Origin: Antrihabitans stalactiti
GTDB lineage: Bacteria > Actinomycetota > Actinomycetes > Mycobacteriales > Mycobacteriaceae
DNA length: 64,000 nt
Assembly (NCBI RefSeq): GCF_012932915.1
Contig: NZ_VCQU01000001.1
Span: 124,001-188,000, forward strand
Direction of reading: 5' to 3'
Part shown: positions 23,770 to 31,907 of the stretch, piece by piece
How positions within the stretch are numbered: position 1 is the stretch's first letter
How the letters are laid out: each line of letters begins with the position of its first letter
The notes under the pieces: model-generated
Database searches by the model: none
Seen by the model: only the letters and a program-made list of their open reading frames with translations
What the model was told of the DNA's origin: nothing
Position numbers and translations under genes: made by a program

Positions 23770-24312
23770 GTGAGAAACTCGCCGCCCGCGCACGACGACG
23801 AGAACGAAACGGTGGGGATAACCGAGCAGATCGGCCCGTGGGAGGTCGAGTACCTGTGGCCTGCGGCGGCCGAACAGGGCGGTCCGTGGACCGTGACGAT
23901 CCGTCCGGCCACGGGCGCCACGCCAACCGACCTCGCGGGTGGAATTTCGTCGACGATAGCTCGCCAACTCGACTTCCAGCAGGCCGCGAAGGAATGGCGA
24001 AAGCAGCGGAAGCAGACAGACACCCGGTCCGAACGCGTGGATACCAAGCGCGCGCAACGACTTCAGAAACTCGTTGCTGTCGGTATCACCGACGAATACC
24101 TCGCGTGGCTGGCGAAAACCTATGTGGCACTTGTGTCCGAGGGTGAACGTTCGGTGACGGCCCGGCTCGCCGAACTCGTCGACAAGAAACCCGAGACGAT
24201 CAAGATCCACCTCAAGGAAGCGCGCAAACGCGAGCTGTTGACGATGGTCAAGGGTCGAGCCGGTGGACACCTCACCGACAAATCACGCGAAATCCTCGGC
24301 GAGCGCGGATAA
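23770..24312 (+). CDS. Probable helix-turn-helix protein of unknown function
   Basis: A 180-residue protein. Residues 1-60 form a beta-rich region (ITEQIGPWEVEYLWPAAAEQ and following); the middle is charged and helical (EWRKQRKQTDTRSERVDTKR); and the C-terminal part has an HTH-like pattern, SVTARLAELVDKKPETIKIH followed by LKEARKRELLT and GRAGGHLTDKS. The last part resembles the reading-and-wing region of small DNA-binding proteins, but I cannot assign a family. The start is GTG, 6 bases after TACGGT; a long in-frame extension upstream crosses the inverted repeat and is rejected. It may regulate its own divergent promoter. Confidence 0.72.
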   Translation: MRNSPPAHDDENETVGITEQIGPWEVEYLWPAAAEQGGPWTVTIRPATGATPTDLAGGISSTIARQLDFQQAAKEWRKQRKQTDTRSERVDTKRAQRLQKLVAVGITDEYLAWLAKTYVALVSEGERSVTARLAELVDKKPETIKIHLKEARKRELLTMVKGRAGGHLTDKSREILGERG

Positions 24313-24317
24313 CTCGC

Positions 24318-24992
24318 TTACCGAAGGCGCGGGGCCGCGCTGGCCGCCTTCGCGCGCAGTGCCCGAATCGCCTCGGCAGGATCGGCTGCGCCGTAGACCG
24401 CGGAGCCTGCAACGAAGCAATCGACGCCTGCCTCGGCGGCCTGCTCGATCGTGTCGTCGTTGATCCCGCCGTCGATTTCCACCAACAGCTTCAGCTCCCC
24501 CGAATCGACCAGGCGACGGACGATTCGGGCTTTGTCGAGTACCTGCGGGATGAACGACTGCCCACCGAAGCCCGGCTCGACACTCATGACCAGCAGCGTG
24601 TCGAACTCTTTGAGGATCTCCAGATACGGCTCGATCGGTGTGTTCGGCTTGATCGACAGACCGGCTTTTGCACCAGCAGCGCGGATATCGCGCGCCACTG
24701 CGATTGGATCGTCGGTCGCCTCGGCGTGAATCGTCACGTTGTGTGCGCCTGCTTCGGCGTACGGCGGCGCCCATCGGCCCGGATTCTCGATCATGAGGTG
24801 GCAGTCGATCGGAATGTCGGTCACCTTGAGCAAGCTCTGCACGATCGGCAGGCCCAACGTGAGGTTCGGGACGAAGTGTGCATCCATGACATCGACATGG
24901 ACCCATTCGGAGCCCTTGATTGCCGCCAATTCATCGGCGAGCCGTGCAAAGTCGGCGGACAGGATGGACGGTGCGATCATCGGCGCTGGCAC
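24318..24992 (-). CDS. rpe: Ribulose-phosphate 3-epimerase
   Basis: Interconverts ribulose 5-phosphate and xylulose 5-phosphate in the pentose phosphate pathway. The 224-residue barrel shows [13 protein letters not shown] at the N-terminus, [16 protein letters not shown] with metal ligands, DCHLMIENP, and [12 protein letters not shown] near 142. The GTG at 24992 lies 7 bases after a TAAACT box on the minus strand; a TTG at 25010 is the other candidate. The YjbR-like gene diverges from it across 55 bases. Confidence 0.95.
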   Translation of the reverse strand: MPAPMIAPSILSADFARLADELAAIKGSEWVHVDVMDAHFVPNLTLGLPIVQSLLKVTDIPIDCHLMIENPGRWAPPYAEAGAHNVTIHAEATDDPIAVARDIRAAGAKAGLSIKPNTPIEPYLEILKEFDTLLVMSVEPGFGGQSFIPQVLDKARIVRRLVDSGELKLLVEIDGGINDDTIEQAAEAGVDCFVAGSAVYGAADPAEAIRALRAKAASAAPRLR

Positions 24993-24999
24993 GCGTCGC

Positions 25000-25005
25000 A
25001 GTTTA
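25000..25005 (-). promoter_or_regulatory. -10 box of rpe, leaderless type
   Basis: TAAACT on the minus strand, 7 bases before the GTG at 24992. Confidence 0.5.
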
Positions 25006-25035
25006 GCCAATGGGCCACAGCAGACCGTCGTCAGC

Positions 25036-25041
25036 TAGCTT
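25036..25041 (+). promoter_or_regulatory. -10 box, leaderless type
   Basis: TAGCTT ends 6 bases before the ATG at 25048. Confidence 0.55.
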
Positions 25042-25047
25042 GGGCGA

Positions 25048-25446
25048 ATGGCGAGCGTGAAATCAGCCGAGGAGTTCGTGAGGGCACTTCCCGAGGTTGT
25101 CGAGGGCGAGCGTTACGGCAATCGATCGTGGGCAGTCGCGGGCAAGGTCTTCGCGTGGGAGCGGCCGTTCAGCAAGGCGGACATCAAACGCTTCGGCGAT
25201 CAGACTCCGCCCGCAGGTCCGATCCTGGCGGTCCGGACGGCGGACCTCAACGAGAAAGCGGCCATTCTGGCCGCCCATCCCAAATCATGTTTCTCGATAC
25301 CGCATTTCAACGGATACGCCGCCGTTCTCATCGATCTGCCGAACACGCACGAAGACGAGTTGCGCGAACTGCTGCTCGACGGCTGGCTCGTATATGCGCC
25401 GCCCGCCCTCGCCGCCGAACATCTCAAAGACCGTCCCACCAGTTGA
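25048..25446 (+). CDS. MmcQ/YjbR family protein
   Basis: A 132-residue protein with the YjbR/MmcQ pattern: an N-terminal helix (SAEEFVRALPEVVEG), a central strand set (NRSWAVAGKVFAWERPFSK), then FSIPHFNGYAAVLIDL and a C-terminal helix (LRELLLDGWLVYAPPALA). The family is DNA-binding-like by fold, but its biochemical role is not settled. The last 23 bases overlap the converging cyclase-fold gene, so both 3' ends share sequence. Confidence 0.85.
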   Translation: MASVKSAEEFVRALPEVVEGERYGNRSWAVAGKVFAWERPFSKADIKRFGDQTPPAGPILAVRTADLNEKAAILAAHPKSCFSIPHFNGYAAVLIDLPNTHEDELRELLLDGWLVYAPPALAAEHLKDRPTS

Positions 25447-26359
25447 GGACGCGCGTCGCGTAGACGGTCACCCATTTCGACGGCTCTCCCGCAGGCACGT
25501 CGACCTCGAACCACACCCGCCCAGGGTGCCTACGCCCTTGCAGCCACGTCCCGTCAGGCTGCCGGGCTGCTCGAACGAGTTCGATTGCTTCGGTCATGCG
25601 TGGGTCGGGCATCGCTCCCGCAAGTCGGAAGTACTCGGCAGCGTTGAGCACGTCATAGAACCAACGGAACGGATAGCTGAACCGGACCGCCCACGGTGCC
25701 ACCGGGTCTCCGGTCGACAGCCGACGAAACAGGTTGCGCTCCAACAGATATTCTTCGCCCGACCGCCGGGCCTCGCGCGTGGCGTCGGTGCCGCCGGTCG
25801 CGTTGTCGTAGTCGAGCAGTCCCTTGAGCGCGTTGAGCGTCGAATGAAAGGACGACCGCGTCGAGCCCTCGACCCACTCGCAGTTCCACCCGCCGTCGGG
25901 CAGTCGATGCTCGACAAACCAGTCGACGATTCCCTGGACGTCGGCGCCGAGCCACAAACCGTTCGACAAGGTCCAGGAGTTGATGCAGACATCGACCTCG
26001 CCGCCCCAGTACGGCAGGTTCTCGTATTCCCAACGCGAGTTCTCCGCGAGCTTTGCAGCCGTTCCGCGTAGGACGGTCGAATCCAGACCCCACTCCCGCA
26101 GCGAGTTGAGCGACCACGTGGTGGCGATCCACGGCTGACCTTCCTCGGTGCCGTCGAAGCCCGCCGGAAAGAACGCCCCGCCCGCCCACTGACCATCCGG
26201 CTCCTGCAACGCGAGCAGACGTGCGCCGAAGCCTTCGGTGGCGATCGATGCTCGGGTCGCTTCCCACACCTCGGGCGATTCGCCGACCAGGTCGCGCTCG
26301 ACCTGCCAGCGCAACGCCGGGTCGGAGTCGAGCAGCCACGCAGTCAGCGAATCGCTCAT
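25424..26359 (-). CDS. Prenyltransferase/terpenoid-cyclase-fold protein
   Basis: A 311-residue helical protein of the alpha/alpha-toroid class. It shows three repeats of the DG-x-W kind: PDGQWAGGAF, PDGGWNCEWV and PDGTWLQGRRHPG, like the QW repeats of squalene cyclases. The cyclase acid motif DxDD is not visible and the protein is less than half the length of a squalene-hopene cyclase, so catalysis cannot be assumed. The ATG at 26359 shares one base with the rsmB stop (TGATG), indicating coupling to rsmB. No signal peptide is seen. Confidence 0.75.
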   Translation of the reverse strand: MSDSLTAWLLDSDPALRWQVERDLVGESPEVWEATRASIATEGFGARLLALQEPDGQWAGGAFFPAGFDGTEEGQPWIATTWSLNSLREWGLDSTVLRGTAAKLAENSRWEYENLPYWGGEVDVCINSWTLSNGLWLGADVQGIVDWFVEHRLPDGGWNCEWVEGSTRSSFHSTLNALKGLLDYDNATGGTDATREARRSGEEYLLERNLFRRLSTGDPVAPWAVRFSYPFRWFYDVLNAAEYFRLAGAMPDPRMTEAIELVRAARQPDGTWLQGRRHPGRVWFEVDVPAGEPSKWVTVYATRVLNWWDGL

Positions 26360-27690
26360 CAGGGCCGCCGCAGCGCTGCCAGGAACATCGCGTCCGTGCC
26401 GTGGCGGTGCGGCCACAACTGCACGCCCGGACCGTCACCGACATCGGGCACACCAGGCACAAGTGCACGAGTATCCAACTGCTCTAACCCGAACCGCCGG
26501 ACCGCGTCAGCCACCACACCGACAGTCTCGGAAAGATGCGGTGAACACGTCGAATACAGCACCACTCCCCCAGGTCGCACGAGATCGACGGCCGCAGCGA
26601 GCAATTCGCGCTGCAGCGTCACCAACTCGGCTACGTCGGAAGGTTTTCTGCGCCAACGCGCTTCTGGCCGCCGACGTAGTGCGCCGAGGCCGGTGCACGG
26701 CGCGTCGACAAGCACGCGGTCGTAGCCCGGCGTCAGCCCTGACGTTCTGCCGTCGACGACGTGCACGTCGACGGGCAGATTGCGGGTCGTTTTACGGACC
26801 AGTTCCGCCCGGTGCGGTGAAGGCTCGACGGCATCCAGTCGCCAGCCGTCGATGTCGGCGAGCCCGCCGAGCAGCGCCGCCTTGCCGCCTGGCCCGGCGC
26901 ACAGGTCGAGCCAGCGCCCATTGTCGGGACCGTCGAGCGGCGCGAGAGTCAGTGCGCGCGCGACCAATTGGCTACCTTCGTCTTGCACGCCCGCAAGTCC
27001 GTCGCGGACCGGTTCGAGCTGGCCAGGATCGCCGCCATCCAGGTACACCGCATACGGCGAATATTTGCCCTGCTCACCACCGGTGATCACGGCCAGTTCT
27101 TCCGCGGTGATCTCGCCCGGGCGCGCGACCAGATGCACCGCGGGACGCGCGTCGTCGGCGGCCAACGCATCCCGAAGCTCGCTCGCCCGCACCCCGAGCG
27201 CGTCGGAGAATGCCTGCGCGATCCACTTCGGATGCGCGAACTCGAAGGCGAGCCGACCGACGGGGTCGGTCGGCGACAGCGTCTCGACCCATTGCTCGGG
27301 AGTCTTCTCACTCGCCCTGCGCAGCACTGCGTTGGCGAAACCGGCTTTGCCGCCGCCGGATTCGGCGCGGACCAGATCCACCGATGTCGAGACCGCCGCG
27401 TGTGCACCGGTTCGCGTCCGCAGCAGTTGGTACACCCCGAGTCGGAGCACATCCAGCACCGGACCGTCGATCTCGGCTATGGGCCGCTTTGCACACCGCT
27501 CGATCACCGCGTCGAGCAAACCTTGCGCTCGGCAGGCGCCATAGGCGAGCTCCGTCGCGAAGGCAGCATCGCGACCGCTCAGCTTGCGGTCGCGAAGCAG
27601 GCCAGGCAGAACGAGATTCGCATACGCGTCCCGCTCACGAACCGCGCGCAGGACATCGCGGGCAACGATGCGTGGCTCGTCGCGCTTCAC
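26359..27690 (-). CDS. rsmB: 16S rRNA (cytosine-5)-methyltransferase RsmB
   Basis: Methylates cytosine 967 (E. coli numbering) of 16S rRNA. The 443-residue protein has an N-terminal NusB-like RNA-binding domain (about 1-145) and a Rossmann methyltransferase domain. The SAM-binding segment [20 protein letters not shown] is near 266-285, the PC motif is in [15 protein letters not shown], and the catalytic cysteine is in [10 protein letters not shown]. It overlaps fmt by 4 bases. The protein is also called Fmu or Sun. Confidence 0.95.
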   Translation of the reverse strand: MKRDEPRIVARDVLRAVRERDAYANLVLPGLLRDRKLSGRDAAFATELAYGACRAQGLLDAVIERCAKRPIAEIDGPVLDVLRLGVYQLLRTRTGAHAAVSTSVDLVRAESGGGKAGFANAVLRRASEKTPEQWVETLSPTDPVGRLAFEFAHPKWIAQAFSDALGVRASELRDALAADDARPAVHLVARPGEITAEELAVITGGEQGKYSPYAVYLDGGDPGQLEPVRDGLAGVQDEGSQLVARALTLAPLDGPDNGRWLDLCAGPGGKAALLGGLADIDGWRLDAVEPSPHRAELVRKTTRNLPVDVHVVDGRTSGLTPGYDRVLVDAPCTGLGALRRRPEARWRRKPSDVAELVTLQRELLAAAVDLVRPGGVVLYSTCSPHLSETVGVVADAVRRFGLEQLDTRALVPGVPDVGDGPGVQLWPHRHGTDAMFLAALRRP

Positions 27691-28610
27691 TCCACTACCG
27701 TCGTTGCATCGAGCCGCGCCCCGCGTGACCAGTCGAGTGCACTCATCATCTTTTTCCCTTGCGGTTGAACGTGATCGAGCCGGACCGCCGACGTCGCGGT
27801 GCCGATGTAGACACCGTCCTTGCGAACGAGTACTTCGCGGATCGGTAGCGATTCGTCCGCTATCGACACCGGACCGACTTTCACCCGGACTCCCCCGATC
27901 GTCGTCCAGGCACCTGGCGCCGGCGTGACCGAGCGGATGTGGCGATGGACCGCAAGTGCCGACTGGTCCCAGCGAATTCGAGCCCCCTCCACGCTGATCT
28001 TCGGTGCATACGAGACATCGGCGACCGGCTGCGGAACAGGTTGCATCACACCGGCTTCGACTGCGTCCAACGTCGATTCCAGGAGTGCCGCACCGCTCAC
28101 GGCGAGCCGGTCGAGGAGCGCTCCTGCCGTGTCGTCAGCACCGATTCGCTCGGTCATGACACCGAGCACCGGGCCGGTGTCGAGCCCTTCTTCGATAATG
28201 AAAGTCGTTGCGCCGGTGAATTCGTCGCCCGCGTTGATCGCCGCCTGCACAGGTGCGGCCCCACGCCACGCGGGCAGCAAGGAGAAGTGCAGGTTGATCC
28301 AGCCGTATTTCGGTAACGCCAACTGCGACTTGGGAATCAGTGCACCGTATGCGACGACGGGGCAACAATCGGGAGCGAGCGCCGTCAGCTGCTCGACGAA
28401 ATCGGGCTCCGACATCTTGCGCGGCGTCAGCACCGGAATACCGGCCTCGTCGGCGACCAGCCCGACCGGTGACCGCGACACCTTACGACCCCGACCGGCG
28501 ACGGCGTCAGGCCGCGTCAGTACCGCGATCACCTCGTGGCGCTCCGATGCGATCAAGCGCTGCAACGACGGCACGGCTGGTGCGGGAGTGCCTGCGAAGA
28601 CGACGCGCAC
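27687..28610 (-). CDS. fmt: Methionyl-tRNA formyltransferase
   Basis: Formylates initiator methionyl-tRNA using 10-formyltetrahydrofolate. The start taken is the GTG at 28610, giving [16 protein letters not shown] and a 307-residue protein; an ATG at 28628 would add six residues and overlap def. The catalytic-loop motif [17 protein letters not shown] is near 105-121, and the C-terminal RNA-binding domain is present. It is next to def, whose product removes the formyl group after translation. Confidence 0.96.
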   Translation of the reverse strand: MRVVFAGTPAPAVPSLQRLIASERHEVIAVLTRPDAVAGRGRKVSRSPVGLVADEAGIPVLTPRKMSEPDFVEQLTALAPDCCPVVAYGALIPKSQLALPKYGWINLHFSLLPAWRGAAPVQAAINAGDEFTGATTFIIEEGLDTGPVLGVMTERIGADDTAGALLDRLAVSGAALLESTLDAVEAGVMQPVPQPVADVSYAPKISVEGARIRWDQSALAVHRHIRSVTPAPGAWTTIGGVRVKVGPVSIADESLPIREVLVRKDGVYIGTATSAVRLDHVQPQGKKMMSALDWSRGARLDATTVVE

Positions 28611-28611
28611 G

Positions 28612-29166
28612 TCAGCGACCCGTCCCATGCAGTCCGAGCGGGTTGGCTTTCATGATCGGCGGCGCCTCGTTGGCTCCGAACCATTCGGATTCTCGAATGA
28701 ACCGCATGGCTTCTTTGCGCGCAGCCTTGTCGAGGCGATCGATGAACAGAACGCCGTCGAGGTGATCGGTCTCGTGCTGAATGCAGCGGGCGAGCAGGTC
28801 GCTCCCCTCGATCGTGATCGGCTCACCGTGCATGTTGAAGCCGCGCGCGATCACCGACATGGCGCGTAGGCATTCCGCCCGCAATTCGGGGATCGACAGG
28901 CAACCCTCCGGACCGAACTGCTCGGCATCGCCGACGACATCGAACGTCGGATTGACCAGATGGCCACTGAAATCGCCGACGTCGTAGGTGAATACGCGCA
29001 GCCCCACACCGAGTTGAGGCGCGGCAAGGCCTGCCCCGCCCAGGTCGTGCATGGTGTCGGTGAGGTCGGCGACGAGCTTGTGCAACTCGCGGTCGAAGTC
29101 GACGACCGGCGCGGCCTTGGCTCGCAGGATGGGGTCGCCGAAGAGTCGGACTGGCTGTACTGTCAC
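28612..29166 (-). CDS. def: Peptide deformylase
   Basis: A metal hydrolase that removes the formyl group from new proteins. The 184-residue protein has all three motifs: [12 protein letters not shown] near 43-54, EGCLSIPE with the metal cysteine near 89, and QHETDHLDG with two histidine ligands and the catalytic glutamate near 128-136. The GTG start lies 6 bases after TAGACT on the minus strand. It heads the def-fmt-rsmB run. Confidence 0.96.
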   Translation of the reverse strand: MTVQPVRLFGDPILRAKAAPVVDFDRELHKLVADLTDTMHDLGGAGLAAPQLGVGLRVFTYDVGDFSGHLVNPTFDVVGDAEQFGPEGCLSIPELRAECLRAMSVIARGFNMHGEPITIEGSDLLARCIQHETDHLDGVLFIDRLDKAARKEAMRFIRESEWFGANEAPPIMKANPLGLHGTGR

Positions 29167-29172
29167 CGGTCC

Positions 29173-29178
29173 AGTCTA
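29173..29178 (-). promoter_or_regulatory. -10 box of def, leaderless type
   Basis: TAGACT on the minus strand, 6 bases before the GTG at 29166. Confidence 0.55.
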
Positions 29179-29297
29179 GGGAGGGGCACTCCCAGCAACT
29201 AACAACAGGGAACTCTCAGCGGGAAACCGTGTACAGGGCCAGCGTCGGCGTATTAACTGTCCAGTGGTTGTACTGACCTATCAACACGGAGGATCAC

Positions 29298-29504
29298 ATG
29301 GCAGGCATTGAGACGAAGTTCGACAAGGCATACGAAACCAAGTCCATCGAAGAGCTCGCCAATGCGCCGGTCGCGGCGCTTCAGGGCATCAGCGACGCGA
29401 AGGCCGAGCAGCTACTCGCCGCGCTGGGAGTCAAGACAGTCAAGGATCTGGGCACGAACAAGTACTTCCTTTGGGCACAAGCGGTCGCAAAACTGGCCGA
29501 ATAG
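29298..29504 (+). CDS. Small helix-hairpin-helix-like protein
   Basis: A 68-residue protein beginning MAGIETKFDKAYETKSIEEL. The middle, PVAALQGISDAKAEQLLAAL followed by GVKTVKDLGTNKYF, has the pattern of a helix-hairpin-helix nucleic-acid or protein-binding fold. Similar small proteins are common in Actinobacteria, but I know no function. A strong ribosome binding site, GGAGG, lies 6 bases before the ATG. It is followed by a long GC stem that should end the transcript. It is likely monocistronic and well expressed. Confidence 0.8.
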   Translation: MAGIETKFDKAYETKSIEELANAPVAALQGISDAKAEQLLAALGVKTVKDLGTNKYFLWAQAVAKLAE

Positions 29505-29541
29505 CGGTCGGTGAGCCTGTAAGCCAGGTAGAAACAAAGGT

Positions 29542-29582
29542 GGCGGCCGGGCGGGGTGTCGAGAGTCCCCCGCCCGGCCGCC
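29542..29582. terminator. Bidirectional terminator hairpin
   Basis: GGCGGCCGGGCGGGG (29542-29556) pairs perfectly with 29568-29582 around an 11-base loop. There is no T-tract, which is common for high-GC actinobacterial terminators. It lies between two converging genes and can serve both. Confidence 0.8.
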
Positions 29583-29600
29583 GCCGACGTTGCGCTTTGT

Positions 29601-30599
29601 TCAGTGTGATGCCGCAATAACTTCCGGAATTCCGGTCCCCGGCGCAACTGGAACGCAGCTCGGTGTCTGTGCGGCCGCGGGGTCGAGCGCGGTGATGACC
29701 AGCGCAAGAGTGAACGGATCGTACGGCAGTTGGAAATGACCGGTGAAGTTCACCGGGCACAGGTCCTGGATGAACAGATTCGTCGTATTCGGACCGCTCA
29801 GAGCGATTCCCGCGACAGGCTGAATCATCTCGTCGATCCGTGAGCCGATTGTCACGTAGTCCACACCTGGCACCGTGTCGCCGCCGCTGTTCAGGTCCGC
29901 CAGGAACTCCGAGCCTTGGATTTGCTGGACGACCGCCGGCGTCAGGACCGGCGTCAACATATCGACCGCGCCAGGTATGGCTGCGGCCGCGCTGCCGAGG
30001 CCGTAGAAGTTGCCGCCGTGGCTCGGCGACGCGATGCCGACCCAGCGGTTGACGACGTCCGCGCCACCGAGTTTGTTGATGAAGTAGCGGGCAACTGTGG
30101 CGCCTTGCGAATAGCCAACGATGTCGATGTTCGGGGCTCCCGTACTGTCGAGCACCAGCTCGACGAACTGACCGAGTTGTGCTGCGCTGGTGCGCAAATC
30201 CTCGGTGCCGTACGTCGTTTTGGCGGGATCACGGCCGAAGTTGAGCGCGAATACGCAGAACCCGGCGTCCGCCAGCTGCGGTGAGAGCGCCGCATAGTCG
30301 GAATAGGCGCTGGAATCGGTCCCGTGGACGAGAACGACCGGCCGGGGATGATCCTCGCTCGGCACGCAGCCGAAGTCGTTCGCGCCCAATGGCGCGGCGT
30401 CCTGATTTTGCTTTTCGTAGGTGATCGCGAAGCCGTGCACCGATTGCACCGGGCCGGGTTGCGTCGGGATTGTCCAGATGCTGCCGGCCGGATCGGCGAG
30501 CGCCGGCGATGAGGTTCCCATCGCCATGACGATGCCGACCAGCGGCGCGAGCATCCAGGTCCGAACGTGCGCGGACCTCCCCCGTTTCAAGCAGCCCAT
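29601..30599 (-). CDS. Secreted lipase/esterase, alpha/beta hydrolase
   Basis: A 332-residue exported hydrolase. A signal peptide with a hydrophobic core LAPLVGIVMAMGTSSPALA ends near residue 36 in an ALA-type cleavage site. The mature protein has the oxyanion-loop motif VVLVHGT and the nucleophile elbow GYSQGA, with the serine near 164. The sequence resembles triacylglycerol lipases of the LipA/EstA class-2 type. The start at ATG 30599 is chosen by length; a TTG two codons upstream is possible. Four cysteines remain after the signal, so disulfides are likely outside the cell. Confidence 0.85.
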   Translation of the reverse strand: MGCLKRGRSAHVRTWMLAPLVGIVMAMGTSSPALADPAGSIWTIPTQPGPVQSVHGFAITYEKQNQDAAPLGANDFGCVPSEDHPRPVVLVHGTDSSAYSDYAALSPQLADAGFCVFALNFGRDPAKTTYGTEDLRTSAAQLGQFVELVLDSTGAPNIDIVGYSQGATVARYFINKLGGADVVNRWVGIASPSHGGNFYGLGSAAAAIPGAVDMLTPVLTPAVVQQIQGSEFLADLNSGGDTVPGVDYVTIGSRIDEMIQPVAGIALSGPNTTNLFIQDLCPVNFTGHFQLPYDPFTLALVITALDPAAAQTPSCVPVAPGTGIPEVIAASH

Positions 30600-30660
30600 A
30601 ACCAATCATTACGGCTGCCTGAGGTTAGTTCCACCAAATCGGTGAAAACTTGCGACGCGT

Positions 30661-31314
30661 CTACTTTTCAGTATCCGTCGCAGTCTCGGTGACGCCTTCG
30701 TCAGCGAGAATCCGGTACAGGGCCCGGCGTGCCTCGACGAGTACCTCGCTCGCCTGCTTGGCCTGCGCGGGGGTGCCTGCGGTGCCGACCTGATGGACTG
30801 CGCCCATCAACTGGCCCACGATGCTGCGAAGGTCGAGCGTCTGATCGCCCACCTCGGCATTGACATCGGCCCAGGGATCACCCAGGTCCGCACGGTTGGC
30901 CTCGACGTATTCCTTGCCAGCGTCGGTGAGCTTTGCGGTCTTGCGACCCGCGACCTTCTCGATGATGAGCAGACCTTCGTCTTCGAGCTGCGCCAGTGCG
31001 GGGTAGATCGAACCGGGGCTCGGCTTCCATACGCCGTCGCTGCGGTCCTTGATCCGCTGGATCAGTTCGTACCCGTGCATCGACTCGTTCTCGAGCAGCA
31101 GCAGAATCGCCGCCCGCACGTCGCCGCGCCTGCCTCGTCCGCCACGACCGCGGCCGCGACCGAAGTGCGCTTCCGGACCGAATCCGCCGAATCCTGGACC
31201 GAATCCGCCGCCGCCACCGAACGCGCCGCCGCGGGGGCCGCGACGATGGTGTTCGAACCTGTGGCCGCGTTCTCGCTTGCCCCAAATTCCGTGTTCTTTT
31301 TGTGTGTCTTCCAT
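30661..31314 (-). CDS. PadR family transcriptional regulator
   Basis: A 217-residue repressor-type protein. After a basic, glycine-rich N-terminal tail (RRGPRGGAFGGGGGFGPGFG and following, about 24-62), the PadR winged helix begins at DVRAAILLLLENESMHGYEL and includes DGVWKPSPGSIYPALAQLED and ERKTAKL-like wing residues (GRKTAKLTDAGKEYVEA). The C-terminal half is helical, for dimerisation. GGAGG lies 7 bases before the ATG. A 14-bp palindrome 43-56 bases upstream is a likely operator. The glycine/arginine tail is unusual and may contact DNA or be disordered. Confidence 0.9.
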   Translation of the reverse strand: MEDTQKEHGIWGKRERGHRFEHHRRGPRGGAFGGGGGFGPGFGGFGPEAHFGRGRGRGGRGRRGDVRAAILLLLENESMHGYELIQRIKDRSDGVWKPSPGSIYPALAQLEDEGLLIIEKVAGRKTAKLTDAGKEYVEANRADLGDPWADVNAEVGDQTLDLRSIVGQLMGAVHQVGTAGTPAQAKQASEVLVEARRALYRILADEGVTETATDTEK

Positions 31315-31356
31315 GTGATTGCCTCCTCAGGCTGAGTTTGTCGGAATGACAGTATC

Positions 31357-31370
31357 GACGATATATCGTC
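31357..31370. promoter_or_regulatory. 14-bp palindrome, likely PadR operator
   Basis: GACGATATATCGTC is a perfect palindrome between the divergent padR-type and GNAT genes. The core CGATATATCG resembles operators reported for actinobacterial PadR proteins. It could control both directions. Confidence 0.65.
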
Positions 31371-31406
31371 AATCGATCGTCGTCAAGCATGTGCGAAACT
31401 GCTGCC

Positions 31407-31907
31407 ATGATTCGTCCGGCACTGACCACCGACATCGAACGGCTCCAGGACATCGAGATAGCGGCTGGTCAGCCATTTCGTGCGATCGGTATGGACCGCA
31501 TCGCCGATGACGATCCCCCGTCCACGCAGAATCTCACCGGGTACATCGAGCGGCATTGCGCGTGGGTATCGACCGTCGACGGGGTCGTCGCCGCCTACCT
31601 GCTCGCCGACCGCATCGATGGGTTCGCGCACATCGAACAGGTGTCGGTGCACCCCGACTACGGTCGGCGTGGCGTCGGTGCCGCGCTGATCGAACACCTC
31701 GACCAGTGGGCGAAAGACCACGGTCTGACGGCCCTCACGCTCACAACCTTCCGCGATGTGCCCTGGAACGGTCCGTATTACGAACGCCTAGGATTTCACG
31801 AAATGACCGACGCACCAGACGAATTGGTGGCGATTCGGGCGCACGAAACCGAACTCGGCCTCGACGAATGGCCACGGATCGCTATGGTGCGGACCTGCCG
31901 CAACTAG
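31407..31907 (+). CDS. GNAT family N-acetyltransferase
   Basis: A 166-residue acetyl-CoA-dependent acyltransferase; the substrate is unknown. Motif A, with the acetyl-CoA pyrophosphate loop, is VHPDYGRRGVGAALI near 86-100. YYERLGFHEM near 127-136 is the usual C-terminal motif B element. The start is the ATG at 31407 (MIRPALTTDIERLQ); an ATG 18 bases upstream is also possible. It diverges from the PadR gene across the PadR-like operator, so PadR may regulate it. The last 4 bases overlap the priA end. Confidence 0.85.
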   Translation: MIRPALTTDIERLQDIEIAAGQPFRAIGMDRIADDDPPSTQNLTGYIERHCAWVSTVDGVVAAYLLADRIDGFAHIEQVSVHPDYGRRGVGAALIEHLDQWAKDHGLTALTLTTFRDVPWNGPYYERLGFHEMTDAPDELVAIRAHETELGLDEWPRIAMVRTCRN

